Positions 42,831-51,466 of a stretch of DNA of 64,000 nt are shown in pieces. The stretch comes from Bradyrhizobium sp. C9 (lineage in GTDB: Bacteria > Pseudomonadota > Alphaproteobacteria > Rhizobiales > Xanthobacteraceae). Below the pieces are notes generated by a model. It did not search any database. It was not told the DNA's origin and was given only the letters and a program-made list of their open reading frames with translations. Numbering within the stretch: the stretch's first letter is position 1; each line of letters opens with the position of its first letter. Where the stretch lies: contig NZ_NWTG01000033.1 of NCBI RefSeq assembly GCF_002532045.1, forward strand, positions 1 through 64,000. The letters are read 5' to 3'. The translations under genes were made by a program, and so were the position numbers.

Positions 42831-42856
42831 GTCGTCCTTGCGAAAGCAGGGACGAC
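42831..42856. terminator. Hairpin after the nucleotidyltransferase gene
   Basis: GTCGTCCTTGC and GCAGGGACGAC form an 11-bp stem with one G-T pair around GAAA, three bases after the stop. The sequence has the form of a short dispersed repeat, so it may act as terminator for this operon or as an insertion of a repeat. Confidence 0.55.
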
Positions 42857-42866
42857 AGATGTATGC

Positions 42867-42956
42867 CTAGAGGCCGATGATCAAGCTCAGGCTTGCCAGG
42901 AAAATCACGACAACGCCAAGCAAGACGGCCAGCAGGAACCAGTACCGGTCAAACAT
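42867..42956 (-). CDS. 29-residue single-pass membrane peptide
   Basis: A very short frame encoding 29 residues: it starts MFDRYW and then forms one continuous hydrophobic helix (LLAVLLGVVVIFLASLSLII) ending in GL. A GGAG motif sits six bases before the ATG, an excellent ribosome binding site. It lies between a hairpin and the lipoprotein gene on the same strand, whose stop is 40 bases upstream. Small membrane peptides of this kind are often regulatory, but the function is unknown. Confidence 0.55.
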   Translation of the reverse strand: MFDRYWFLLAVLLGVVVIFLASLSLIIGL

Positions 42957-42996
42957 CGACGTCTCCAAAGCAGTTCTCCCAGTTTGTTGATCGGTA

Positions 42997-43755
42997 TCAG
43001 CGGACAGCAGCGAGATGCATGTCGCCCAACGTCGTCGGCAGGCTGCGCGTAATCAGGTCGACGATCGCCCGGTGCAGGCCGTCATCGTTGCCATCGCCCG
43101 AGCTGATCGGAAAACTCCCGTCGACCGGCCGGCTCGGACCGGCGAGCGGGACATTTCCCGCATTACCCAGCGGCTGGGCCGCCTTCTTGTCGATGACGTC
43201 AAACGTCTTGCCGTCGATCACCCTGATTTCGTAGAGCGCATAGATCTGGCTGTAGGACTCCGTCACCGTCTGGTAGGTGATGAAGCCGACGCCTTCGACC
43301 TTTCGGTGGCCGCCACCGTAGGCCGCCTGCGCCTTGGTGATGACGATATACGCATCGAGCCCTTGCGGGGACACCTCGGTCCGGACCAGTTGCTTGAACG
43401 GATCGCCGCGAACAAGGTTGGCGGGCGTGAACACGGAATCCTTGACGGTGGCAAAGGCCGAACGGCTGTAGGTGACCGGCTGCACCTGGAAGCGGCCGCC
43501 CAGCGCCGCCGTCGCCTGCTGGACGATCAGATCATCAAGGCCCCACGGCTCGATTGGGAAGCTCTTGCTGCCGTTGTCCAGACCCGTGAGCCCTCCCTTG
43601 GAGACGGTCACGCGATCGCCGACCGCCGAAATGATGCCGACGGTCTTGACCGCCTGCAGCTTGCTTTCGCTGGTCGCAAACGTCGCGCAACCGGCCACAT
43701 TTGCGGCGACAAGAACGACCGCCACGAAGCTCGCACATCGACCGCTGCGGCGCAT
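42997..43755 (-). CDS. Lipoprotein of unknown function
   Basis: A 252-residue protein with a lipobox (VAGC, Cys at about residue 23) after a basic N-terminus, so it is probably an anchored periplasmic lipoprotein. The mature part alternates short beta strands and helices (TVGIISAVGDRVTVSKGGLT, LDAYIVITKAQAAYGGG, YALYEIRVIDGKTFDVIDKK) and resembles other exported proteins of Bradyrhizobium. No known domain is clear. It follows the MipA-like gene by six bases, suggesting an operon. Confidence 0.75.
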   Translation of the reverse strand: MRRSGRCASFVAVVLVAANVAGCATFATSESKLQAVKTVGIISAVGDRVTVSKGGLTGLDNGSKSFPIEPWGLDDLIVQQATAALGGRFQVQPVTYSRSAFATVKDSVFTPANLVRGDPFKQLVRTEVSPQGLDAYIVITKAQAAYGGGHRKVEGVGFITYQTVTESYSQIYALYEIRVIDGKTFDVIDKKAAQPLGNAGNVPLAGPSRPVDGSFPISSGDGNDDGLHRAIVDLITRSLPTTLGDMHLAAVR

Positions 43756-43761
43756 GGGCTC

Positions 43762-44649
43762 TCATTGAACCTTGACGTCGAATGAATAGGAGGCGCCGAC
43801 GCCGAATGTGGTCTGATTTGGCGAGCCGCGGACCGTCACGATCGGGCTCTTCGCGGCATCGCCGAGCAATCGATCATATTCGACATAGGAGTGGACCTCC
43901 CACTTCGGATTGATCCGATACGACAGCTGCGCGCCGACACCGGCGGAAACCGCCCCGCCCTTGGCGTCAAACACCGGCAGCCCGGTCGCCATCGCATGCA
44001 CGGTATCGATGCTGAAATAGGGCGAGACCGCCTTCGCGCTCTCCAAGGTGAAGCGTGGTCCGGCGGAAATGGTGAGGCCGCCAAACACCGGCACGATGAA
44101 GTCCGCCGAGAAGTCGGAAACGATGCCGTGGTGCCCGCCGAGGCCCTGACGCGTCTCGTTGCGGACACGAAACCAGTCGACCGGAAAGTATTCGACGAAT
44201 CCGCCGAGCTCGAAGGCCGCGTTGACGTCGGCAAGACCGCTGAGCTCGGGGTACCTGCTCGCCTTTCGCGACGTCACGAACTTGCCGACGGGGCCGGCCC
44301 GAAAATCACCGAAGTCGACGATCGCGATGCTCGCATTGTCACGCGGGCTGCGAAACTGGTCGACGGTGCCGGCGCGACGGATTGCGAAAATCGGGACCGG
44401 GATGAATTTGGTGTGGTTCGTACCCTCGAAATCCGGTTTGGACGCCCCGCTCGCGCCAATCATCACAGTCCAGTTGCCCGAGACCGAGGACAGGAAAGGG
44501 ACTGAAAAAGGCGGAGCCGGCAACGTGAACGCGGTTTGAGCGGCAGCCCGACCGGGAAAGGCCGCGACAACGCCAAATGCGGCAGGAAGAGCAGCAACGA
44601 CGGCACGACGCGCGGTCTTCGCCGCACAAGAACGGAACAACTCTCGCAT
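43762..44649 (-). CDS. MipA/OmpV-family outer-membrane protein
   Basis: A 295-residue outer-membrane barrel of the MipA/OmpV family. A signal peptide (about 15-38, ending RAAAQ) precedes a beta-rich mature part with GNWTVMIGASGASKPDFEGT, IPVPIFAIRRAGTVDQFRSP and a C-terminal TTFGVGASYSFDVKVQ. The open frame extends upstream to 44853, but the signal peptide fixes the start at 44649. It is divergent from an OmpR-type regulator and sensor kinase and is likely controlled by them. Confidence 0.85.
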   Translation of the reverse strand: MRELFRSCAAKTARRAVVAALPAAFGVVAAFPGRAAAQTAFTLPAPPFSVPFLSSVSGNWTVMIGASGASKPDFEGTNHTKFIPVPIFAIRRAGTVDQFRSPRDNASIAIVDFGDFRAGPVGKFVTSRKASRYPELSGLADVNAAFELGGFVEYFPVDWFRVRNETRQGLGGHHGIVSDFSADFIVPVFGGLTISAGPRFTLESAKAVSPYFSIDTVHAMATGLPVFDAKGGAVSAGVGAQLSYRINPKWEVHSYVEYDRLLGDAAKSPIVTVRGSPNQTTFGVGASYSFDVKVQ

Positions 44650-44894
44650 GGCGGAATGCTCAAAACCTCTGACCTGGGCCTTGTGGGAAGCGTTGTCGTA
44701 TGGTCGCGGGTAGGTGGCCTGTGAACATTGCCCGAAGATTGCCGCGCCGCGAGCGTCCGCGCAGCGTGAAAAGATTCGTGGCTTGCCTTGCCAAAGCCGC
44801 CTGCCGATAAGTGCTGCGAGCGCTGAACCATCGCCGGCGCGATGCCGACACAATCACCTGCAAGATCATCGACCGAACATGCGAGGCAAGGCTT

Positions 44895-45575
44895 GTGCGC
44901 TTTCTCGTGATCGAAGACGAACCGCAAATCGCCGCCTATCTCGACCGGCTGCTCGGGCAGCTCGGCGGCGTCATCGACATCGTCGAGTCCGTTGCGGATG
45001 CGAGGCATGCGCTCGGCAGTTTCAACTACGATCTGGCGATCGTCGACCGCATGCTGCCCGACGGCGATGCGCTCAATATCGTCACGACGCTGAGCCGGCT
45101 GCCGGAGAGGCCGGCTATCATCATGCTGACCGCCAAGGACGCCAAGGAAGACGTGATCGACGGGCTGAACGGCGGCGCCGACGACTATCTGGGCAAGCCC
45201 TTCGAGCCGCAGGAGTTCATCGCGAGAGCGCGGGCCGTGCTGCGGCGGCCCCGCGTATCCGTGCCGTCACTGCTTGCGTTCGGCAATGTCGAACTGAAGA
45301 TCGGCACCAACGAGGCGACCGTCGCCGGTCACGCAGTCCTGCTCCGGCGCCGCGAGGCCTTGATCCTCGAGGCGCTCTTGATGCGACGCGACCGCGTCAT
45401 CGCCCGCGAGGCGCTGATCGAGGCCATCTACGGATTCGACGACGAGATCGAATCCAACACCCTCGAGTCGCAAGTGTCTCGGCTTCGCAAGAGACTGTCC
45501 GAACTTGGCAGCAACGTCGAGATCCGCAGCATGCGGGGCATCGGCTACATTCTCAGGATGGCAAACATCCGATGA
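44895..45575 (+). CDS. OmpR-family response regulator
   Basis: A 226-residue two-domain regulator. The receiver (about 1-115) has acidic residues in LVIEDEP, the phospho-acceptor Asp51 in LAIVDRMLPDGD, the Thr/Lys switch in IIMLTAKDAKED and GADDYLGKPF. The winged-helix domain (about 130-222) has LESQVSRLRKRLSELGSNVE and MRGIGYIL. The start is a GTG (VRFLVIEDEP); the open frame begins 28 codons earlier. The kinase gene overlaps the stop by four bases. Confidence 0.92.
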   Translation: MRFLVIEDEPQIAAYLDRLLGQLGGVIDIVESVADARHALGSFNYDLAIVDRMLPDGDALNIVTTLSRLPERPAIIMLTAKDAKEDVIDGLNGGADDYLGKPFEPQEFIARARAVLRRPRVSVPSLLAFGNVELKIGTNEATVAGHAVLLRRREALILEALLMRRDRVIAREALIEAIYGFDDEIESNTLESQVSRLRKRLSELGSNVEIRSMRGIGYILRMANIR

Positions 45576-46939
45576 CGTCGATCGCGCGGACATTGACGCT
45601 CTCGCTGGGGACGGCCGCCGCCGTGATTTTCTTCGGCGCGCTCGGCCTCGTCTTCTGGCTGTTCATCGCGCAGGAGCCCGAACGCAGCGGCTGCTTTGCG
45701 GCCGCCTACGTTCTTGGTCGCGCCACCGACATCAACCCCGGCGACAGGCTCACAGTGCGCCCCACCGCCCGATTGGAAGAGCTGAAATCCCAAAGCCCGG
45801 AGCTGTGGTACGTCGTGGCTTACGGCGATGTGACAAGCGAGTTCGGACGCGAACGCAGGCCACAGCTGCCGGTTTCGCTGCCCTTTATCGGACCGAGCGG
45901 CCTTTCCATGCTCAAGTCGCTCGACCAGAAGAGCTCGTTCTGCATGGTCGTCATGCACACCGGCCACGTCCCCGAACTCGTGATGATGATCGGAAACGCC
46001 CACGTCCGCCCTGACCAGATCGCGATGTGGTTCATCCTGAAAAATCTGTTGGAGATTTCCCTCTACGCGGCGGGGTACGTATTGATCGTGGCGATCGGCG
46101 TGTTCCTCGCCGTGCGCTCCGTTGCGCGCAGCATCGAACGGGTGACGAAGCTCGCGCTCGCGATCGATCCGGCCGCACCGCAGGGATCGATTTCGCTCGA
46201 TCGGGTCCCCGCAGAACTGAAGCCGCTGGCCACAGCGCTGAACCGCGCGTTTGATGAAATCCACGCCTACATCCGGACGCAGCGCCGGTTCCTGGGCAAT
46301 GCCGCCCATCAGCTCCGCACTCCCCTGACATTGTTGCGCGCCAGGGTCGAGGACGTGGCCGATCCCGCCTTGCGGGTGGAGCTGATTCACGATGTCCGCC
46401 GGCTGACATCGCTCGTTTCGGCCATGCTGGACCTGGCGCGGCTGCAAAACGGGACGCTCGAAAAGCGGCCGATCGACCTTGCGACCGTGACCCGCGACGT
46501 GCTGGCAGATTTCAGCCCCTCGGCTTTGGACGCCGGGATCGAACTCTCGCTGGAACACAGCGACGAACCGGCCACCATGGTGCAGGGCGTCGAAGCTGCT
46601 GTCAGGAGCGCGCTGGCCAACCTGGTCGGCAACGCGCTGATTCACGCCCGCGGCGCCCGATGCATCAAGGCCAGCCTGAGCCGCGGCCGCGTATCGATCA
46701 GCGACGACGGCGCCGGGCTCTCTCCGGGCTCGGAGCGCAAGCTGATCGAGCCATTCCAGACCGGCGGCACGGCCAGGAACAGTGCCGGCCTCGGCCTGTC
46801 GATCGTGCAGGAGATCATGGCCTCGCATGGCGGCGAGCTCGTGATTGCGTCGAACCGTGGACAGGGAATGACCGCTTGCCTTCGCTTTCCGGAGGCCGCG
46901 TCGGCCGTGCCAATTCAGCGCGCGGCCGAGGTAGGCTGA
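45572..46939 (+). CDS. Sensor histidine kinase
   Basis: A 455-residue membrane kinase. Two membrane helices (about 12-37 and 160-182) flank a periplasmic sensor domain of roughly 120 residues that I do not recognise. A HAMP-like stretch follows, then the H-box FLGNAAHQLRTPLTLLRARV, the N-box ALANLVGNALIHA, the G1 box DDGAGLSPGSE and the G2 box SAGLGLSIV. It would phosphorylate the upstream response regulator and may control the divergent MipA-like outer-membrane gene. Confidence 0.92.
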   Translation: MTSIARTLTLSLGTAAAVIFFGALGLVFWLFIAQEPERSGCFAAAYVLGRATDINPGDRLTVRPTARLEELKSQSPELWYVVAYGDVTSEFGRERRPQLPVSLPFIGPSGLSMLKSLDQKSSFCMVVMHTGHVPELVMMIGNAHVRPDQIAMWFILKNLLEISLYAAGYVLIVAIGVFLAVRSVARSIERVTKLALAIDPAAPQGSISLDRVPAELKPLATALNRAFDEIHAYIRTQRRFLGNAAHQLRTPLTLLRARVEDVADPALRVELIHDVRRLTSLVSAMLDLARLQNGTLEKRPIDLATVTRDVLADFSPSALDAGIELSLEHSDEPATMVQGVEAAVRSALANLVGNALIHARGARCIKASLSRGRVSISDDGAGLSPGSERKLIEPFQTGGTARNSAGLGLSIVQEIMASHGGELVIASNRGQGMTACLRFPEAASAVPIQRAAEVG

Positions 46940-46987
46940 GGGCGCGGCCGCGGGTTCGCTGATCACCTTTGCCGATGCGCGGTGACG

Positions 46988-47542
46988 CTACCGCACCACG
47001 CCTGACGTGAACCCCGCCTTGCGGCGTGGCGGCTTGATCTCTTTCTTCAGGAAGCAATGCGCGTCGCGGCCGGCATAGCCGGGCCGGGCGTAGGTCCAGG
47101 CGCGGCACTTGTTATCGGCGGTGCAGGCAGCCTGGCAGGCTTCGTCTCCGTCGCTGCTCTTCAATTCGAAATTCTTGTAGTCGCCGCCGAGGCGGTCGAT
47201 CGAAGTTTCGATGGCGCCGTTGCGCGGTTCGACCACGCCCGCACCACGCACCCCGGAGACGCAGCAAACGTCGTGCACCCGCGCCGGCACGGTGTTCTTC
47301 AGCCAGCACACCGCGCCGTTATTGGCGTCGGTCGGATAGTTGAAGCTCCAGGCGCGGCAGCGGCGGTCGCGCTCGCAGGTGAGCGCGCAATCGGCGGGAT
47401 CGCCTGACGTCACCGGCGCATTCACGTAGTCGCCGCCGGGACGGTCGAAATTGGTCTGCGCCAATGCCGGGCGTGCGACGAAAGCGGCCGCAAGAACCGC
47501 GAACATCACCATCCACGCCCTAAAGAGGCGACCTATCCCCAT
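46988..47542 (-). CDS. Exported protein with tandem PAN/Apple domains
   Basis: A 184-residue protein with a signal peptide (about 7-28, ending PALAQ) and two related PAN/Apple modules. The first starts FDRPGGDYVNAPVTSGDPAD and the second IDRLGGDYKNFELKSSDGDE; both share CRAWSF/CRAWTY and the cysteine pattern. PAN modules bind proteins or sugars. Such short two-domain forms occur in alphaproteobacteria, and a surface or polysaccharide role is possible but not shown. It is convergent with the kinase gene. Confidence 0.83.
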   Translation of the reverse strand: MGIGRLFRAWMVMFAVLAAAFVARPALAQTNFDRPGGDYVNAPVTSGDPADCALTCERDRRCRAWSFNYPTDANNGAVCWLKNTVPARVHDVCCVSGVRGAGVVEPRNGAIETSIDRLGGDYKNFELKSSDGDEACQAACTADNKCRAWTYARPGYAGRDAHCFLKKEIKPPRRKAGFTSGVVR

Positions 47543-47857
47543 GACATTGCTTTCAAATTCGCACAGCCCCGCGCACTCCGCGGGGTGTCATTTGAACGCC
47601 ATGAACCTGTACGGCTGATGAACGGCGGGTGCGACACCACCGCCGTCCGCGCGCGTTCCGGGCCCGGATCAGAGGCTGACGATGATCGGGGCGGCGGTTG
47701 CGCGCACGATCTGGATGCGGGTTGAAGCAGATTGAGTCTTTGCGATTTCGTTTCGGCGGAATGACGCCGACACGTCGAAATCCACGCGTTTGACCGAAGC
47801 GAGCCGTTCGATTGATCACTCAGAAATCATGAGAGCCGTCGTTCACCTGCAGCGACT
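47543..47857. other. Intergenic region between the PAN protein and GST genes
   Basis: About 315 bases. I see no supported gene. A minus-strand frame of 88 codons (47553-47819) has no ribosome binding site or protein-like hydrophobicity and is not called. The region should contain the promoter of the PAN-domain gene. Confidence 0.6.
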
Positions 47858-48514
47858 TCAAACGGACGCCTCGGTCGGTTCTGACATCGTTACGCGGTTC
47901 TTTACGCTGGGCCGCTCCTGCATCCTTGCGTACCAGGCCTGAAGTGCCTCGCACTCCGCTGGCACCGGCAACTTTACGAGCCCCGCAAAGATCAAACCGC
48001 CTATGACCGTGATGTCGGCCATCGAGAAGGCCTCACCGGCGACAAACGGCTGTCTTTTCAAAATGCTGTCGAAGTAGTGCATACCCCTTAGGGCTTTGTC
48101 GCGCTGACGGAACCCCCATTCGGCGTTCTGGTAGATCTCGACCTGAGGCCCAAGTCCCGGCGTGGCATGATGAAAATAAACACTGATGGCGTCGAGTAAC
48201 TCCAACTCGGCGCGCTTGCTCATCATGTGGATCAAGCCCTTCTCGCGCGGTGACCTGCCGGTGAGTGCGGGAGCGCCATCAAGCGCGTCAAGGTATTCGG
48301 TAATGGCCGTGCACTCGGCGAGGAGGGTCCCGTCATCGAGTTCGAGCACCGGCAGCGTGCCTGAGTAGTTCTTGGCGAGGAACTCGGGCTTCTTGTGCTC
48401 GCCTTTCCAGAGATCGACCGACACAAACTGGACTAGCGATCGGAGGTTCTTCTCGGCCAAAGCGATACGGACGCGGGCCGGATATGGGCCGGTGGCCCAA
48501 TCGTAAATCTTCAT
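47858..48514 (-). CDS. Glutathione S-transferase
   Basis: A 218-residue GST with an N-terminal thioredoxin fold (MKIYDWATGPYPARVRIALA) and the helical C-terminal domain (FVAGEAFSMADITVIGGLIF, where the conserved S/T-X-A-D motif is kept). The cis-Pro and glutathione-binding SGTLPVLELDDGTLLAECTA segment is clear. It conjugates glutathione to electrophiles; the substrate is not known. The ATG at 48514 follows AAGGAAG. It is divergent from a TetR regulator with two operators in the gap. Confidence 0.9.
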   Translation of the reverse strand: MKIYDWATGPYPARVRIALAEKNLRSLVQFVSVDLWKGEHKKPEFLAKNYSGTLPVLELDDGTLLAECTAITEYLDALDGAPALTGRSPREKGLIHMMSKRAELELLDAISVYFHHATPGLGPQVEIYQNAEWGFRQRDKALRGMHYFDSILKRQPFVAGEAFSMADITVIGGLIFAGLVKLPVPAECEALQAWYARMQERPSVKNRVTMSEPTEASV

Positions 48515-48528
48515 TGTCACTTCCTTTG

Positions 48529-48600
48529 CCTACCTAACGATTGGTAGGAGCAATATGAGTTACAGTTTGGGCTGTCAATGCCTATCTGTCACTTGGTAGG
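48529..48600. promoter_or_regulatory. GST promoter flanked by two TetR operators
   Basis: Two 20-bp dyads of the form CCTAYCTNNCNNTTGGTAGG lie at 48529-48548 and 48581-48600. Between them, on the minus strand, a promoter TTGACA (48578-48573) with TATTGC (48555-48550) at 17-base spacing points to the GST gene. Operator 1 is directly after the -10 box and operator 2 directly before the -35 box. Repression by the divergent TetR protein is the natural reading. Confidence 0.7.
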
Positions 48601-48636
48601 TAACTGGAGGCGAAGCAGCAGTGGTGAGGCCGTGAA

Positions 48637-49200
48637 ATGATTGCAAACTCAAGGGAAGCCATCCTCGCGGCCGCCAAGCGGATCGCGCAGGCGCATGGCT
48701 ACAGCGGCTTGAATTTCCGCAATCTCGCGGACGATGTGGGCATCAAGGCCGCGAGCATCTACCATCATTTCCCGAGCAAGGCCGATCTCGGCGCAGCGGT
48801 AGCGAGACGCTATTGGGAGGACACCGCGGCTAATCTCGAATCCATGTTGGCCGAGACTTCGGATCCGGTCAGCTGCCTGGGTCGATATCCCGATGTTTTC
48901 CGCAAAGCGCTCGAGAGCGATAATCGCATGTGCCTCTGCAGCTTCATGGCTGCCGAATATGACGACCTTCCGGAAGCGGTGAGGCAGGAGGTCCAAACCT
49001 TTGCCGACGTCAATGTGGCGTGGCTGAGCAAGGTTCTGTCCGCTGCGGCCGTGGTCAGTTCCGACGAAAGCGAAGGGCGGGCACGCGCCATTTTCTCCGC
49101 GATCGCGGGCGCTCAGCTGATTGCGAGGAGCCGCTCGGATGTGTCGCTCTACGACGCGTTGATCGATAGCTATCGCTTGGCGGGCCTCCTACCGGCATAG
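48637..49200 (+). CDS. TetR/AcrR-family regulator
   Basis: A 187-residue regulator with an N-terminal HTH (REAILAAAKRIAQAHGYSGL and GIKAASIYHHFPSKADLGAA). The C-terminal part (about 80-187) resembles the domain of small TetR regulators that bind electrophilic ligands, with several cysteines (SCLGRY, CLCSFMA) that might react with electrophiles; this is speculative. It is divergent from a GST gene and shares two operators with it. Confidence 0.88.
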   Translation: MIANSREAILAAAKRIAQAHGYSGLNFRNLADDVGIKAASIYHHFPSKADLGAAVARRYWEDTAANLESMLAETSDPVSCLGRYPDVFRKALESDNRMCLCSFMAAEYDDLPEAVRQEVQTFADVNVAWLSKVLSAAAVVSSDESEGRARAIFSAIAGAQLIARSRSDVSLYDALIDSYRLAGLLPA

Positions 49201-49447
49201 GTGGCGCAATGTTCGATCGCCGACGCGCGGCACGGGAAGCCCAGCGATTGGCGACCTCCTGCTTCAGCCGGCGCTGAAGCCGCGGGCAAGGGGAATGCGT
49301 AAGCGCGAGCATTCGCTTACGGGGCGACATCAATCAGCATCAAACGACCGGGATGGTGGTTTTCGGACGTGCCGCGAAGATCGGCTTGCGTCCGCAATGC
49401 GCATCAACGCGAACGTCATTCGACCAATCTGGATTGAGGTTTGCGTC

Positions 49448-50818
49448 TTAGAAGGCGTACTCCTGATAGACCGGCTCCACCGAGCCCTTCCAGGGTCCGC
49501 TGAACTTCTCCAGCATCTCCTCCGCCGGCGAGCGGCCGGTCTCGATGATGCGCTCGAGCGGTTCGAGGAAGCGGCTCTCGTCGCGTCCGAGATGGTCGAT
49601 CCGGCCGCGCCGCCGCAATCCGGCGTGCGACAGGATCAGGCACTCCTTGGCGATCTCGAACAGATAGCGGTCCTTGATCCGCGACTTGAAGCCGAAACGC
49701 GGCACGTCGTCGCGCAGCGCCTGCCGCTCCGGCGCGGTCCAGTGCCGGACGATGTCCCAGGCGGCGTCGAGGCTGTCATTGTCGTAGAGCAGTCCGACCC
49801 AGAACGCCGGCAGCGCCGGCAGCCGGCCCCACGGCACGCCGTCGGCGCCGCGCATTTCGAGGTAACGCTTCAGCCGCACCTCGGGGAAGATCGTCGAGAG
49901 ATGATTGGCCCAGTCCGACAAGGTCGGGCGCTCGCCGGGGAGGATCTTGTTCTTGCCGGCGAAGAAATCGCGGAACGACGATCCGGAGACGTCGATATAT
50001 TCATCGCCGCGCTTGACGAAATACATCGGCACGTCGAGCGCGTAATCGACATAGCGCTCGTAGCCCATGCCGTCCTCGAACGCGAACGGGATCATGCCGC
50101 TTCGCGCATTGTCGGTGTCGCGCCAGATCTCGGAGCGGAACGACAGGAAGCCGTTGGGCTTGCCTTCGGTGAACGGCGAATTGGCGAACAAGGCGGTCGC
50201 GATCGGCTGCAGCGCCAGCGACACCCGCAGCTTCTTCACCATGTCGGCTTCGGAGGAGAAGTCGAGATTGGTCTGCACCGTGCAGGTCCGGAACATCATG
50301 TCGAGGCCGTATTTGCCGACCTTCGGCATGTAGTTTCGCATGATCTTGTAGCGCCCCTTGGGCATCACGGGGATCTGCTCGCGCGACCAGGACGGCGTCA
50401 TGCCGAGGCCGAGGAAACCGATGCCGAGCGGGGTTGCGATCTCTCGCACCTGCGCCAGATGCGCCATCAATTCCGACTGGGTCTGATGCACGGTCTCGAC
50501 CGGCGCGCCCGACAATTCGAACTGGCCGCCCGGCTCGAGCGAAATCGCGCCGCCGCCGGTGACGTCATAGAGCCCGATGATGTTGCCGCGCTCCATGATC
50601 GGCTCCCAGCCGAGCAGGAGCTTCATCCCTTCGAGCAGCGCACCGATGCCCTTCGCGCCTTCATAAGGCACGGGCTGATGGCCCTCGAGCGTGAACGGGG
50701 TCTTCTCGTGCTCGGTGCCGATCCGGAATTCGGACTCGGGCTTCACGCCGGCTTCAATCCACGCCACGAGTTCGTCGCGCGATTGCAGCGGCGTCATGTC
50801 GATCTGGTCACGCGCCAT
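49448..50818 (-). CDS. gshA: Glutamate-cysteine ligase
   Basis: A 456-residue GCS2-type (plant/alphaproteobacterial) enzyme that joins glutamate and cysteine, the first step of glutathione synthesis. Recognisable segments are FRIGTEHEKTPFTLEG near the N-terminus, GGAISLEPGGQFELSGAP, and the C-terminal half with LEMRGADGVPWGRLPALPAF. It lies among glutathione S-transferase genes, giving a glutathione-related neighbourhood. The start is the ATG at 50818. Confidence 0.95.
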   Translation of the reverse strand: MARDQIDMTPLQSRDELVAWIEAGVKPESEFRIGTEHEKTPFTLEGHQPVPYEGAKGIGALLEGMKLLLGWEPIMERGNIIGLYDVTGGGAISLEPGGQFELSGAPVETVHQTQSELMAHLAQVREIATPLGIGFLGLGMTPSWSREQIPVMPKGRYKIMRNYMPKVGKYGLDMMFRTCTVQTNLDFSSEADMVKKLRVSLALQPIATALFANSPFTEGKPNGFLSFRSEIWRDTDNARSGMIPFAFEDGMGYERYVDYALDVPMYFVKRGDEYIDVSGSSFRDFFAGKNKILPGERPTLSDWANHLSTIFPEVRLKRYLEMRGADGVPWGRLPALPAFWVGLLYDNDSLDAAWDIVRHWTAPERQALRDDVPRFGFKSRIKDRYLFEIAKECLILSHAGLRRRGRIDHLGRDESRFLEPLERIIETGRSPAEEMLEKFSGPWKGSVEPVYQEYAF

Positions 50819-50868
50819 AGAAAATCCAACTCAAGGGCGCTTCGATCGAAGGCGCGCGGTGGCAGGGA

Positions 50869-50896
50869 CATCCGCGGGCCACAACGGCCGCGGATG
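50869..50896. terminator. Hairpin between the MarR gene and gshA
   Basis: CATCCGCGG (50869-50877) and CCGCGGATG (50888-50896) form a 9-bp perfect stem with a 10-base loop. It lies 15 bases past the minus-strand MarR stop, so it can terminate the MarR transcript before gshA. No T-run is evident on the minus strand, so termination strength is uncertain. Confidence 0.5.
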
Positions 50897-50911
50897 ATGG
50901 GATCAGCAATA

Positions 50912-51424
50912 TCATCGGGCAGGCACGCCGTCTCGTGCCGGCGCCGCCTTGGCATCGCTCTTTGCATCGACCTTGGCGTCGCCGCAGGAGCAGCCCAGAC
51001 GGTCGAGCAGACCGCACAGCCTGGTCGCGTCGGCATCGGACAATTTCGAGCCGACATGCTTGTCGATCGCGGCCGAATAGGCGCTCCACATCTTCTTCTG
51101 GAGCTCGCGACCGGCCTCGGTGATCTCGACGAACTGGCCGCGCTTGTCGATCTTGCATTCGCGCCGGGCGGCAAGCCCCTCGTCGACCAGCTTGTCGATC
51201 AGCCGCGAGGTCGAATACTGCGGGATCAGCATCTGCCGCTCGAGCTCGACCGGACGCAGCTCGCCCGACGGCGCGCGCGACAGCTCGAGCAGGGCGTCAT
51301 ACCAGGCGAGCGGCGGAAAGCCGGCCTTCTTCAAATCCTGCTCGACGCAGTCCAGCACCCGGCTCGGCACCCGCATCAGGCGGATCCAGGCGGCCGTCGC
51401 CTCGCTCGATAGCTTGCGTTTCAT
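50912..51424 (-). CDS. MarR-family regulator
   Basis: A 170-residue winged-helix regulator. The fold is visible in LELSRAPSGELRPVELERQM, STSRLIDKLVDEGLAARREC and KRGQFVEITEAGRELQKKMW. Four cysteines are present (Cys27, Cys92, and a pair in the C-terminal DRLGCSCGDAK), which could sense oxidants or thiol-reactive compounds; this is an inference. It is divergent from a glutathione S-transferase gene with two matching palindromes in the gap. Confidence 0.85.
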   Translation of the reverse strand: MKRKLSSEATAAWIRLMRVPSRVLDCVEQDLKKAGFPPLAWYDALLELSRAPSGELRPVELERQMLIPQYSTSRLIDKLVDEGLAARRECKIDKRGQFVEITEAGRELQKKMWSAYSAAIDKHVGSKLSDADATRLCGLLDRLGCSCGDAKVDAKSDAKAAPARDGVPAR

Positions 51425-51466
51425 CGTCTAGCCCATAAGGTCCCGGCACCCACCGTACCGCACTGA

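Noticed and set aside
47553..47819. An 88-codon minus-strand frame upstream of the PAN-domain gene
   Set aside because: No ribosome binding site, Arg-rich translation and no hydrophobic pattern.
49295..51412. A 705-codon open frame opposite gshA and marR
   Set aside because: It has no recognisable domain, and the opposite strand encodes clear glutamate-cysteine ligase and MarR proteins.
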